Shown here: in pieces, positions 14,987-25,000 of the stretch
Layout: each line of letters starts with the position of its first letter
Position numbering within the stretch: the first letter of the stretch is position 1
Origin: Saprospiraceae bacterium
GTDB taxonomy: Bacteria; Bacteroidota; Bacteroidia; Chitinophagales; Saprospiraceae
Assembly (NCBI GenBank): GCA_017987975.1
Contig: JAGNSQ010000025.1
Span: 1 to 33,180, forward strand
Direction of reading: 5' to 3'
Length of the DNA: 33,180 bases
Position numbers and translations under genes: made by a program
The notes under the pieces: model-generated
Database searches by the model: none
Told to the model about the DNA's origin: nothing
What the model saw: the letters and a program-made list of their open reading frames with translations, nothing else

Positions 14987-17140
14987 ATGGGAAACATTAT
15001 TCCTACCTCCGTTAATTTCAATTTACCTAACGGAAAAACAGTTACCATTGAAACGGGAAAGCTGGCCACAATGGCACATGGCTCTGTGGTGGTAAAAATA
15101 GACAACACCATGTTACTTGCCACTGTTGTGGCTGCCTCAAAACCAAAAGAAGGTCAAGACTTTTTCCCACTATCTGTAGATTATCAGGAAAAATTTGCCG
15201 GAGCCGGAAAGATACCGGGAAACTTTTTCAGAAGAGAAAGCAGGCTGTCAGACTACGAAGTATTAATTTCAAGATTGGTTGACAGGGCAATACGTCCATT
15301 ATTTGATGACGACTTTGTGAATGAAACACAAATCATGATATCTCTGATCTCCGGAGATCAAAATAATATGCCTGATTGTTATGCGGCATTAGCTGCATCT
15401 GCGGCACTGGCCGTGTCAGATATTCCTTTCAACGGCCCCATTTCTGAAGTAAGAGTTGCCAAAATAAATGGTGAGTTTGTTGTCAATCCGCATCGCAAAG
15501 AATTACAGGCAGCAGAGCTCGATATTATCATAGCTGCTACCATGGACAACGTAATGATGGTTGAGGGTGAAGCCAAAGAATGCCAGGAAGCAGATTTGAT
15601 TACTGCCATTAAAATAGGTCATGAAGCCATTAAAGTACATTGTCAAGCACAATTAGAACTGGCGTCACTGGTAGGTGAAAAAGCTACTGTTAAAAGGGTG
15701 GTAGAACCTGTTCCAGTTAATGAAGAATTAAAAGAAAAAGTAAAAGCAGCCTGTAGCGATCAAATATATGCAATAGCCAGATCTGCATCAGATAAAAAAT
15801 CCCGCAAAAAGTCATTTGATAAAGTGGCAGAAGATTTTGTAGCTGCCTTACAAACTGAACTGGGAGAAGCGTATGAGTCATCTCTAGGCACCGAAGCCGG
15901 TAAATTATACGAAAAGTTAAAGAAAAAAATTGTTCGGGATGTTGTGCTCAATGAGGGCCTCCGTTTGGACGGCAGGAAAAGTGATCAAATCAGGCCTATC
16001 TGGTGTGAAGTAGACTACCTTCCATCAGCCCACGGATCTGCCATCTTTAACAGAGGCGAAACACAATCTCTGACTTCGTTAACGCTTGGTTCGAAAACCG
16101 ATACATTGTTAATCGACAACTCACTAGAGCAGTACTATGAAAAATTTATCCTTCATTACAACTTTCCAGCTTTTTCTGTTGGTGAAATCAAACCATCAAG
16201 AGGACCGGGAAGAAGAGAAGTAGGTCACGCCAACCTTGCAGCAAGATCATTGAAGCAGGTTTTCCCAACTGATAATCCATATACTATCAGGATAGTATCC
16301 GATATTCTTGAATCCAATGGTAGCTCTTCAATGGCAACCGTATGTGCAGGTTCACTTGCATTAATGGATGCTGGTATCAAAATCAAAGCACCAGTATCGG
16401 GCATTGCAATGGGAATGATCGCAGAAGACGGAAAAGTAGCCATTCTTTCTGACATTCTTGGAGACGAAGATGCTTTAGGAGACATGGACTTTAAAGTAAC
16501 CGGTACTTCTAAAGGTATTACCGGATGCCAGATGGATATTAAAATAGATGGTTTGCCGTATGAGATGCTTGAAAAAGCATTGCTACAGGCAAAAGAAGGC
16601 AGGTTGCACATTTTGAATGAAATGAGTAAGGCAATTGGCGAAACCAGGACCGATCTTAAGCCACATGCTCCCAGAATGGTAGAAATTGTGATTGATAAAA
16701 GCTTTATTGGAGCTGTTATCGGGCCAGGAGGAAAAATCATTCAGGATATTCAAGCCAGAACAGGTACCATTATCAACATTGAAGAAGTGGATGAAAAAGG
16801 TATAGTTTCCATCATGAGTACCAATGGTGATGGCTTGAAACAAGCACTGGAAGAGGTAGATAAAATCACCTTCACTCCGACAGTTGGAGACATCTACGAT
16901 GCACTGGTAGAAAGTGTAATGGAATATGGCGTGTTTGTCAAATTTAAAGGCAAATCGGGTCTGGTTCACATTTCTGAGATCTCTCATACTAAAATTGACA
17001 AGGTAACAGATGTCATGAAAGTTGGCGATAATATCAAAGTTAAATACATTGGTACAGATCCAAAAACGGGTAAAATGAGATTGTCGCGTAAAGCAACATT
17101 ACCAAATCCAAGGGACAACAATCCTAAGGAGAATTCCTAG
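14987..17140 (+). CDS. pnp: Polynucleotide phosphorylase
   Basis: A 717-residue 3'-5' exoribonuclease that degrades RNA with phosphate. Two RNase PH domains (about 10-220 and 310-540) carry FFRRESRLSDYE, RLVDRAIRPLF, then GLRLDGRKSDQIRPI, FNRGETQSL and the SNGSSSMATVCAGSLALMDAG segment of the active site. A KH domain with IGAVIGPGGKIIQDI lies at about 567-615, and an S1 domain with GDIYDALVESVMEYGVFVKF at about 635-700. Length is normal. The ATG at 14987 (MGNIIPTSVNFNL) fits the family. No clear TAnnTTTG was seen in the 57 bp after the rpsO terminator, so expression may rely on read-through or a divergent promoter. Confidence 0.98.
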   Translation: MGNIIPTSVNFNLPNGKTVTIETGKLATMAHGSVVVKIDNTMLLATVVAASKPKEGQDFFPLSVDYQEKFAGAGKIPGNFFRRESRLSDYEVLISRLVDRAIRPLFDDDFVNETQIMISLISGDQNNMPDCYAALAASAALAVSDIPFNGPISEVRVAKINGEFVVNPHRKELQAAELDIIIAATMDNVMMVEGEAKECQEADLITAIKIGHEAIKVHCQAQLELASLVGEKATVKRVVEPVPVNEELKEKVKAACSDQIYAIARSASDKKSRKKSFDKVAEDFVAALQTELGEAYESSLGTEAGKLYEKLKKKIVRDVVLNEGLRLDGRKSDQIRPIWCEVDYLPSAHGSAIFNRGETQSLTSLTLGSKTDTLLIDNSLEQYYEKFILHYNFPAFSVGEIKPSRGPGRREVGHANLAARSLKQVFPTDNPYTIRIVSDILESNGSSSMATVCAGSLALMDAGIKIKAPVSGIAMGMIAEDGKVAILSDILGDEDALGDMDFKVTGTSKGITGCQMDIKIDGLPYEMLEKALLQAKEGRLHILNEMSKAIGETRTDLKPHAPRMVEIVIDKSFIGAVIGPGGKIIQDIQARTGTIINIEEVDEKGIVSIMSTNGDGLKQALEEVDKITFTPTVGDIYDALVESVMEYGVFVKFKGKSGLVHISEISHTKIDKVTDVMKVGDNIKVKYIGTDPKTGKMRLSRKATLPNPRDNNPKENS

Positions 17141-17163
17141 ACTTATTAAGACATTATTTTTAG

Positions 17164-17200
17164 ATAGGCAGTTGGGAATCCTCCAGCTGCCTATTTTAAT
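17164..17200 (+). terminator. Rho-independent terminator after pnp
   Basis: A 12-bp stem (ATAGGCAGTTGG / CCAGCTGCCTAT, one G-T pair) with a 7-base loop is followed by TTTTAATT. It lies 23 bp after the pnp stop and before der. Confidence 0.85.
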
Positions 17201-17230
17201 TGATTACAATATCAGATACAAAAACTAGCC

Positions 17231-18544
17231 ATGTCAAACATAGTAGCCATTGTAGGTAGGCCAAATGTGGGAAAATCCACACTATTCAATCGCCTGATTG
17301 GTGAAAGAAAATCCATCATCGATGATGTAATTGGGGTGACACGAGACCGCATTTACGGGTTCAGTGAATGGGGGACTAAGTCATTTACGGTGGTAGATAC
17401 CGGTGGATTTGTACATGGGTCAGAAGATGTATTTGAAGCTGCCATCCGATCACAGGTTCAGATTGCAATAGATGAGGCCACTGTCATTTTATTTATGACA
17501 GACGTAACAACTGGTATCACTGACCTGGATGCTGAAATTGCAGATAAGTTGAGAAGGGGTAAAAAGCCTGTTATTTGCATTGTGAATAAAGTAGACAATT
17601 CACAGCGAGATATGCTGGCGAACGAGTTTTGGGCTTTGGGTTTTGAAAACACCCTCTTCCTAAGCTCAATCACAGGATCAGGAACCGGTGAATTGATGGA
17701 CCTTATCAATGAATTTTTACCCGAAGACAGCGATGATATCAATGAAGCAAGAGACTTGCCCAGAATTGCCGTTGTGGGTCAGCCTAATGTTGGAAAATCT
17801 TCCTTCACCAATGCGTTATTGGGAGAAGACAGGAACATTGTTACTGATATTCCCGGTACAACCAGAGATGCCATCTATACCCAATACGACAAATTTGGTC
17901 ATAAGTTTTATCTAATCGATACGGCGGGTATACGGAAAAAAAATAAGGTCCATGAAGACCTGGAATTTTATTCCGTCATCAGGGCTGTCAGAACCATTGA
18001 AGAAGCTGATGTTTGTATCCTTATGCTTGACGCCACTGTAGGCATTGAGTCACAAGATCTTTCCCTTTTGTCATTGATCACCCGTAAAAATAAAGGACTG
18101 GTCATTTTGATCAATAAATGGGATCTCATAGAAAACAAAGAGACCAATACAGCACGCGATTTTGAAAATGACTTAAAAGAACGCATTGCGCCATTTACGG
18201 ATGTGCCTATTGTAACGGTTTCTGTTTTAGAAAAACAACGGATTTTTAAAGCAGTTGAAATAGCCATGGAAGTCTATGAAAACAGAAGCAGAAAAATCAA
18301 AACTTCTGAACTCAACGACTCGATGTTGGCTGCTATTGAAAGGTATCAGCCCCCTTCACACAGAGGCAAGTTTATCAAAATAAAGTTTGTTACCCAACTT
18401 CCACTGCCCTACCCTGCATTTGCATTCTTTTGCAATCATCCAAAACATGTTAAGGACAACTACAAAAATTATCTTGAAAACCAACTGCGTTTGAAATACA
18501 ACTTCAGTGGTGTACCAATAAGTATATTCTTTAGAGAGAAATAA
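17231..18544 (+). CDS. der: Ribosome biogenesis GTPase Der (EngA)
   Basis: A 437-residue protein with two tandem GTPase domains, needed for 50S subunit maturation. Domain 1 has GRPNVGKST (residues 9-17), a DTGG switch and NKVD; domain 2 has GQPNVGKSS (about 183-191), DTAGI and NKWD. The C-terminal KH-like domain (about 350-437) includes PPSHRGKFIKIKF and ends GVPISIFFREK, as in family members. Length is normal. It lies after the pnp terminator with no obvious -7 element. It converges with the downstream T9SS gene, leaving 12 bp between stops and no hairpin. Confidence 0.98.
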   Translation: MSNIVAIVGRPNVGKSTLFNRLIGERKSIIDDVIGVTRDRIYGFSEWGTKSFTVVDTGGFVHGSEDVFEAAIRSQVQIAIDEATVILFMTDVTTGITDLDAEIADKLRRGKKPVICIVNKVDNSQRDMLANEFWALGFENTLFLSSITGSGTGELMDLINEFLPEDSDDINEARDLPRIAVVGQPNVGKSSFTNALLGEDRNIVTDIPGTTRDAIYTQYDKFGHKFYLIDTAGIRKKNKVHEDLEFYSVIRAVRTIEEADVCILMLDATVGIESQDLSLLSLITRKNKGLVILINKWDLIENKETNTARDFENDLKERIAPFTDVPIVTVSVLEKQRIFKAVEIAMEVYENRSRKIKTSELNDSMLAAIERYQPPSHRGKFIKIKFVTQLPLPYPAFAFFCNHPKHVKDNYKNYLENQLRLKYNFSGVPISIFFREK

Positions 18545-18556
18545 TTTTATTAACCT

Positions 18557-21500
18557 TTATCTGACTACCGTGATATCCCCGGTTAGCATCACCTCCTCAT
18601 TCTTTTCGTTGGTGTAGGTAAGTTGATAAACATAGACACCCGGTTGAACTTTTTGTCCTTTGAATGTACCGTCCCAGAGTCCTTCATTTTCCCCAATTAC
18701 AAAATTGGTTTTATGAAACATTCTTTCGCCCCACCTGCTAAAAACAGAGAGTTCATGGATGGCTAATGAGGGATCGTTGGTTACAACCTTCCAAATGCTA
18801 TTTGCTCCGGAAGATGGGGATGCAGAAAATATATTCGACACATAAACCTTGGGACTGTCTTTGACAACAAGTTCAAAACTCTCCTCCATCTGGCAATTTT
18901 TATAATAAATAATTACCTGGTGTACATAGGTGCCGCCTTGTTCAAAAGTGAACCTGCTCGTATAACAATTGCCTGAACAGAACAATTCTCCGTTGACATA
19001 CCATTCAATACTGTCAATTAGTTGTTGCTCACCAACAAGTTCTTTCAGGGTGATATCAATGTTTTGGTTATCAAAATAAGGGCCTTCATCCATAATAAAA
19101 CTTACCGTTGGATAAGTTGGTGGATGGATGTCAACAGATTTTACAACTTTGCACAAGTTGCCATCTATAATTTCTAATTGGTGATTGCCAATGCTGACTC
19201 CACTCATCATTGGACCATTGACCCTCTGACCATCCAAATAGTAACTATAATTACTACCCGCATTGGTTGGAATTACTTCAATTGTTCCAATTTCATCCTC
19301 CTGACATTCAGGATCTGTTGGTAAAACGGAAGCATCAGGAGATTTCACATTGATGATAATCAAGGAGTCTTTGTAGGCACAGCCCAATTCTTCATAACTA
19401 AAATACAATTTATGACTGCCCTGACCTGCCAGACTGGGTAAAAATTCATTGCTCGTTAATACTCCCGGTCCCTTCCAAAGGCCTGTACCGCTGGTCATCG
19501 CTCCTGTTAAAACAGACGAGAGAGGTATGCTTACACCCCAATCCGGTTCACAAATGAGATATGATGGGGCAGATAATGTAATCTTAACTTCATCACAGGA
19601 AAGTGTAGAGACCTGAAGAGAGGTACTTGAAATACCGCAGGCGCACCCTTGGCCCTCTGCGTCAATTCTAACCAGGAAAGTTTCTCCGGGCTTCAAAGAC
19701 TCAAAAACGGTACTGGTAAATGTGGTGGTACCTTGATAAATACCATTTTTATATATCTTATATTGAGCTACACAAGGAACAGGTGTCCAATTCATTTCAA
19801 CTTTATTCGCATAACTAACTGATTGAATTTGTACCTGATTAATGGTTGGAATCACTTCGATATTGACAACGTCTGGTATGGCAACACACTCTTTGTTGGA
19901 TGCATTTAAAGTCACCTGATAATTGCCTGGCTGTGCATATCTTAGTTCAATAGGGCCAAAAGAATTGATATTACCTGAAACCACATCTGCATCACTAACG
20001 ATCCAAGAGTAAGAAGCCCCAACCATCATTGGATTCTGAATGGCCACGCTTACTACAGAATCCTCACAGACGCTCAGCTGTACGGGCAATTCAGGATTAG
20101 GTCTATCTAAAAAAGAAATTTCGAGACAGGAAGGTGGGCCTTCGCCGCATCCATTGACAGCGGCTGCGCAAACAGTTACATTTTTATCAACTTCCAAAAA
20201 ATCAATGTTGACCGAATTGCCGGTTGCATTGCCGTCAATTACAGCTCCGTTGTTGGCTGACCAGATATAAGAAAGGGTACCAGCACTGCCTTGAACAGAA
20301 TAGTTGGCGGTAGGCACATCTTTACAAATTTCCAAATCCCAGGCATTGGTCTGAGGCGATACAGGTAGTTCTAATGAAGGGTCAACTTGTACTGCCGGGA
20401 GGTCAATTTGACAAACCGTTCCCAAGACTGTCATCGTTACCGAAAGATTAAGATTCACTTTATTATTAATCAAAATCGTTGCAGGATTGGCATCATTATC
20501 GGCAATAATGTTGTTGAATTCGTCTTTCCAAAGATAATTTAAAATATGCCCACCCGGACTTGATGTTACATTGGCATTACAACTTATTGTTATTTCGCCG
20601 TTGGAACAGGCAGATGGTGAAAGGCTGGCATTGATGACAGGAACATAGGCATTGATCATCACGGTACTATCACAACCGTTTCTGTCTTTGACTGGCAGGG
20701 TGTAAGGGAAATTTTTGTACGTATCATCAAGGATCAGATCATGATAGGCAAAAGGCTGACAATCAACCAGAGTGACAGTTTCTCTGGCTTGAAGAGGTAA
20801 AGGGTCAACGGTTATATATTGCCAAAAAGAACAGCCATCGGGTCGATTAACCAGAAAACTATCACGACCAGGAGCTGTGATATTAGGCCCTTGCCAACCA
20901 AATACGCCATCTCCGTTGGGGTCAATATTCTGTGGGCCACCAAATGGAAACTCATTGGCACATTGGATTATAGTACCAAAGTCTTCATTTGAGAGATCAT
21001 AAACCCTAAACGTTTTTTGGATGGTGTCGGTAATGTCGCAACCATTGGTTGCAAACATTGAAATGGCGTAAACGCCTGTATCCCTGAAGGTCCAGTTTAC
21101 GATGCTGTCCAGTCTGGTGAAAGTATCATAAGGGAGAGAGGTTGTAGCAGGGTTTATTTTCCAATAGTAATAAATATCCAGTTTTAGGCTATCAACTCCC
21201 AAAGTATAGCTGGAGTTGGGACAAATTTGAACGGTGTCATTACCTTGTGTAAAAGAAGTTAAATCATGCAATTCAAAATGTTGGGTTGCTGAAATGATAT
21301 CTACCCTGTAAGAGCAGACATCTCCTTCATAACCATCAACATAAAAATAATAAATCTGCCCTGGAATGAGATTAAACGACTCCAACGTAATTGCAGACAT
21401 ATCTCCATCAGGAGATTCACAATCAATGTATTCGGGAGCATAGGGGTTGTTGTTAAAAACGGCATCTGAAAAATCGCAATCATCAAAAATACCCGCCTGA

Positions 21501-21820
21501 ATACCATCGTTATTGGCACAATTAAATGGAGTGATTGTAATTTGGGCATGGTTTGATCCTGCAATAAAGGCGAACCAGGACATGTTTTGTGGATTGCCAC
21601 CTGTTGTACAAACGTACTGAGGCTGCTCTGGAAGGGTCCACACTACCGCCGATGCGAGAGGTGTTGTTCCAACAAAGCCATCAAGACACGACAAATCACA
21701 AATAATAGGGGCTGTGCTACAGGTATAACCGGCGGTATAGTTACACGGATTTTGGGCAGATAGGGTCAAATTGGCCCCACATATTACCGTAAGAAAAAGT
21801 AAATATCTGCCTAAGTTCAT
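18557..21820 (-). CDS. T9SS type B exported multi-domain protein
   Basis: A 1087-residue secreted protein. Signal peptide residues 1-22 (MNLGRYLLFLTVICGANLTL, then SA) are followed by Gln23. The first 150 residues form a Cys-rich PPC-like domain (PIICDLSCLDGF, MSWFAFIAGSNHAQITI, YYFYVDGYEGDVCSY). Several PKD/Ig-like modules come next, a fibronectin type III-like module around 685-775 (WTPVPCVAQYKIYKNG), more Ig-like modules, and a C-terminal type B sorting domain of about 95 residues (SVFSRWGERMFHKTNF, WDGTFKGQKVQPGVYVYQL, GDITVVR). Proteins of this class are exported by T9SS and attached to or released from the surface; a specific ligand is not evident. It lies downstream of a similar larger gene with a 276-bp gap containing its own promoter and a direct repeat. 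Confidence 0.9.
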   Translation of the reverse strand: MNLGRYLLFLTVICGANLTLSAQNPCNYTAGYTCSTAPIICDLSCLDGFVGTTPLASAVVWTLPEQPQYVCTTGGNPQNMSWFAFIAGSNHAQITITPFNCANNDGIQAGIFDDCDFSDAVFNNNPYAPEYIDCESPDGDMSAITLESFNLIPGQIYYFYVDGYEGDVCSYRVDIISATQHFELHDLTSFTQGNDTVQICPNSSYTLGVDSLKLDIYYYWKINPATTSLPYDTFTRLDSIVNWTFRDTGVYAISMFATNGCDITDTIQKTFRVYDLSNEDFGTIIQCANEFPFGGPQNIDPNGDGVFGWQGPNITAPGRDSFLVNRPDGCSFWQYITVDPLPLQARETVTLVDCQPFAYHDLILDDTYKNFPYTLPVKDRNGCDSTVMINAYVPVINASLSPSACSNGEITISCNANVTSSPGGHILNYLWKDEFNNIIADNDANPATILINNKVNLNLSVTMTVLGTVCQIDLPAVQVDPSLELPVSPQTNAWDLEICKDVPTANYSVQGSAGTLSYIWSANNGAVIDGNATGNSVNIDFLEVDKNVTVCAAAVNGCGEGPPSCLEISFLDRPNPELPVQLSVCEDSVVSVAIQNPMMVGASYSWIVSDADVVSGNINSFGPIELRYAQPGNYQVTLNASNKECVAIPDVVNIEVIPTINQVQIQSVSYANKVEMNWTPVPCVAQYKIYKNGIYQGTTTFTSTVFESLKPGETFLVRIDAEGQGCACGISSTSLQVSTLSCDEVKITLSAPSYLICEPDWGVSIPLSSVLTGAMTSGTGLWKGPGVLTSNEFLPSLAGQGSHKLYFSYEELGCAYKDSLIIINVKSPDASVLPTDPECQEDEIGTIEVIPTNAGSNYSYYLDGQRVNGPMMSGVSIGNHQLEIIDGNLCKVVKSVDIHPPTYPTVSFIMDEGPYFDNQNIDITLKELVGEQQLIDSIEWYVNGELFCSGNCYTSRFTFEQGGTYVHQVIIYYKNCQMEESFELVVKDSPKVYVSNIFSASPSSGANSIWKVVTNDPSLAIHELSVFSRWGERMFHKTNFVIGENEGLWDGTFKGQKVQPGVYVYQLTYTNEKNEEVMLTGDITVVR

Positions 21821-21848
21821 GAGGATATACCGGTCTTAAATTTGGCTA

Positions 21849-21856
21849 CAAAATTA
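21849..21856 (-). promoter_or_regulatory. Promoter -7 element of the 1087-residue T9SS gene
   Basis: The minus strand reads TAATTTTG, a full match, giving a leader of about 22 nt before the ATG at 21820. A TTG lies 23 bp further upstream (21882-21880), slightly wider than ideal. Confidence 0.55.
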
Positions 21857-21938
21857 AATAAAATTTGTCGAGCTTTTACCAATGATGTGTTAAAAAAATG
21901 GAATATATAATTTGGATTCTAAATGAAACATAAAATTA

Positions 21939-21973
21939 AAGGTAAGAATCATACCAAACGAAGGTAAGAATCA
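21939..21973. repeat. 13-bp direct repeat with 22-bp period
   Basis: AAGGTAAGAATCA occurs at 21939-21951 and again at 21961-21973. The spacing equals about two helical turns, so both copies face the same side of the DNA. It sits about 120-155 bp upstream of the T9SS gene start at 21820, behind its promoter, and could be a binding site for a dimeric activator. The rest of the 21821-22096 gap holds no gene. Confidence 0.6.
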
Positions 21974-22096
21974 AAATATTATTTCAAAGTCATACTTTAG
22001 ATTGGTTCTATTTATCTTTACTCGCATTCGCTCTTTTACACAGAGATAAGCAAAAATTTTACCCTCCTACTCTATATTTTCAGCTTGCGGTGGCAT

Positions 22097-25000
22097 CTAT
22101 CTAACAAGGGTCAGATCTTTCGTAATCAATTTCGTATTTCCGGTATTGAGTCGGATCCGCATTTGGTACACGTAAACTCCGGGTTGCAATGGACATCCAT
22201 TCAACATCCCATTCCAACCTTCCTCTGGCATGTCGGGAGTCATATTTATCTTAGAAAAAACAAGATTTCCCCAGTTATCATAAATTTTTAAAAATTCTAT
22301 GGCTGCAAGCCCTGCTTGTGCCGGAATATAAAAAGTAGAATTGTTACCATCGCTGCCTGGCTGAAATACATTGGGAAATGAGAGAGCAACAGCATCATTT
22401 AACATGATCAAAATAGTATCGCTAGCTAAACAACCAAGACTGTCTTTAGCCAAGACAACCAGACCAACATCTTCGTTAGGGACAAAAACATAGCTGGGAC
22501 AATCGTTACAAACAACCCCGCCTCCAGGCAATAGAATCCACTCTGTACTTATCCACTTTTGATCGGTTGGCAAGGAGTTGTAAATAACCAATACCTCGTC
22601 ACCTGGAGTTACTGTCGTATCAGCGGGTAATAGTATTCCTACCTCTCTCCCCATTTTTAAAGTAATCAATGAATCCCATTTACAGCCAAGTGAATCTGTT
22701 AAACTTAAATGATAATCTCCGCTTGAAAGATCTTCAATCCTTGGCCCTTGTACATTGATGCCATCTACAGCCAAAGTAATTGGCAAAAAAGCACCATCAA
22801 TTGCTACAATCTCAATATAACCATTGGCATCATGCAAACACACAGGGTCAGTTGTGAATACTTCTACATTTTTAATCGGGTTAGGCTCTTCAACCAAAAT
22901 AAGGGATTGTACAGAAGCACAGCCATTGGAAGGATTTGATACCCACAACTGATAGCTTCCTGTACTATTAACCGAAGGAGTAAGCGTTTGGGTATTGTTT
23001 GCAAAACTCCCACCTATGGTACTCCATTCAAAATCAAAGTCAGGACCTCCACTTTGAACACCTGCCATAATTTCTATTTGTTGTTGATCACAAATAAAAG
23101 GTTTTGACTGTGTGAGATGAATAACAGGACGTAAGGTGTCAACCGGTACAAAAAATGACAGAGAATCTGTACAGCCATTGATTGCGGTTACAACAAGTTT
23201 GTAATTGCCCGCCTCAACAACTGCTATCGAATCAGAAACAAATTGCTTTCCGGCATCATTGACCCAGAAAAAACTTTTGTCGTCATTTACCCCAATTGCC
23301 AATAAAGTAGCGGTTGAAGGTTGGCATCCAATGGTATCACCCTTTATGCCAAAAGAGGGTCTCAACGGAGATAAAATGACAAGAGTTGTATCATGGGCTT
23401 CGCATCCGTTGGTGGAAGATGCTGATACCCTTATCCGGGCAGGAAATGTAATAAGGGGCGAAGGATCCGTTGAAAAAAATGTCTGATCGATGCCAACCCA
23501 CTTGTAACCCAATATGGTTTTGTTCGCGTTGACTTCCAACATCACCCCTGTTCCATCACATGGCAGGTAAAAGGTATCCTCCATTATGAGTTCAGGAATA
23601 GAAAAATCACTTAACACCTCCACCGTATCCTTACTCTGGCAACCATTGTCACCCACAACTGTTGCGTAATAATAACCCGGTTTATCAACTTTGACTTTTT
23701 GACCCACGTAAACGTCACCTGACTGACCTATCCAAGTTACACTTGTATAAGTGCCCGTTCCTGAAATTTCAATATCCGTTTTACTTTGGATGCAGTTGAT
23801 GGTATCACTCAGCGCTTCAAATACCGGTAATGCCATATTTTGGGTAACCTCCGCTACAAAAACACTCGAACAACCATTGGCTGCTGTGACCATTCCTTCA
23901 TAAGATCCAGCTTGATTTACCTGAAGGGTATCTTGGATAATGGTTCCTCCTTCCCAGGACACGGTTGTTCCAGGTGGTAAGGGTGTTAAAAACCCAATAG
24001 TAATAACTGTATCTATACAGTTAAGTTCCTTTGTAATCAAGGTTGAGATATCGGGTCGAACAGTGTCTGCAAGTACAACCAACTGGCCTTTAGTAACACA
24101 GCCTTGTATATTGGTTAATTCAAAACTATAAATTCCTGCTACGTTGGTTTGAAAAGATTGGGTGCCTTCAGCTATCGGAATGGGAGAATGGGTCCAAATG
24201 ACTTGGGTAGGCGGCTCTGAAAAAATCAACTCTACCATACCCGGGTGTTTGCAATTCAATTCATTTACCAATGTATCAAAAGAAAGATATACCGCTTCAT
24301 CAACAACTTCCAGCTCAATGTTAGCAATGCAGCCTGCGCTGTCAAGTGCTGTATAATAATAAATTCCGGGCAATTTGGCCCAGATGTTTGCACTATCCAG
24401 TCCAGTTACAGCGGGCCCTTCCCATATTCCGGATACAAGAGATTCATTTGCGCTAACTTTCAATTCCACTGAATCTCTCAGGCAGGAAAGAGTCAAGACT
24501 GGTTCCGGTATAAGCTGGGGTGGCAAAGTGTCATAAAAGACTTCAAAACTGGCGGTATCAAAACAATTACCATCTCCTTTACCAATGACCGTGTATTCAC
24601 CTACACTAAATACACTTATTGACCTTCCTGTACCCAGGGTAAGGTTCCCTGATTTCCATGTGAAGCTTACACCAGGAGCGGCAATGGCAGTCAACTGTGC
24701 CTCGTTGCTGATACAGGTCAATTGAGTACCCATGATGCCGACATCGGGTATTTCGTCTGCCTGAATTACAAAAACAGAATCAATGAACATACAATTGAGA
24801 CTGTCAGTTACTTCCAGCTTATACCACCCCGGGGCACTTACTTGGGGCATTGGATCAGAGGAGCTGAAGCCCTCACCTGACCATGACCATGTTTTGGCTT
24901 TAATACTGCCTTCAATTTTTAAAGTAGCTTTACTCTTTTCACAATCAAGCGAATCAGATACCACATTAAAATCCGGAATCACCCGGTCATCTGTCACTGA

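Noticed and set aside
16225-16740. 171-codon open frame antisense to pnp
   Set aside because: It lies fully inside the strongly conserved pnp coding region and its product has no recognisable features; a shadow of codon bias.
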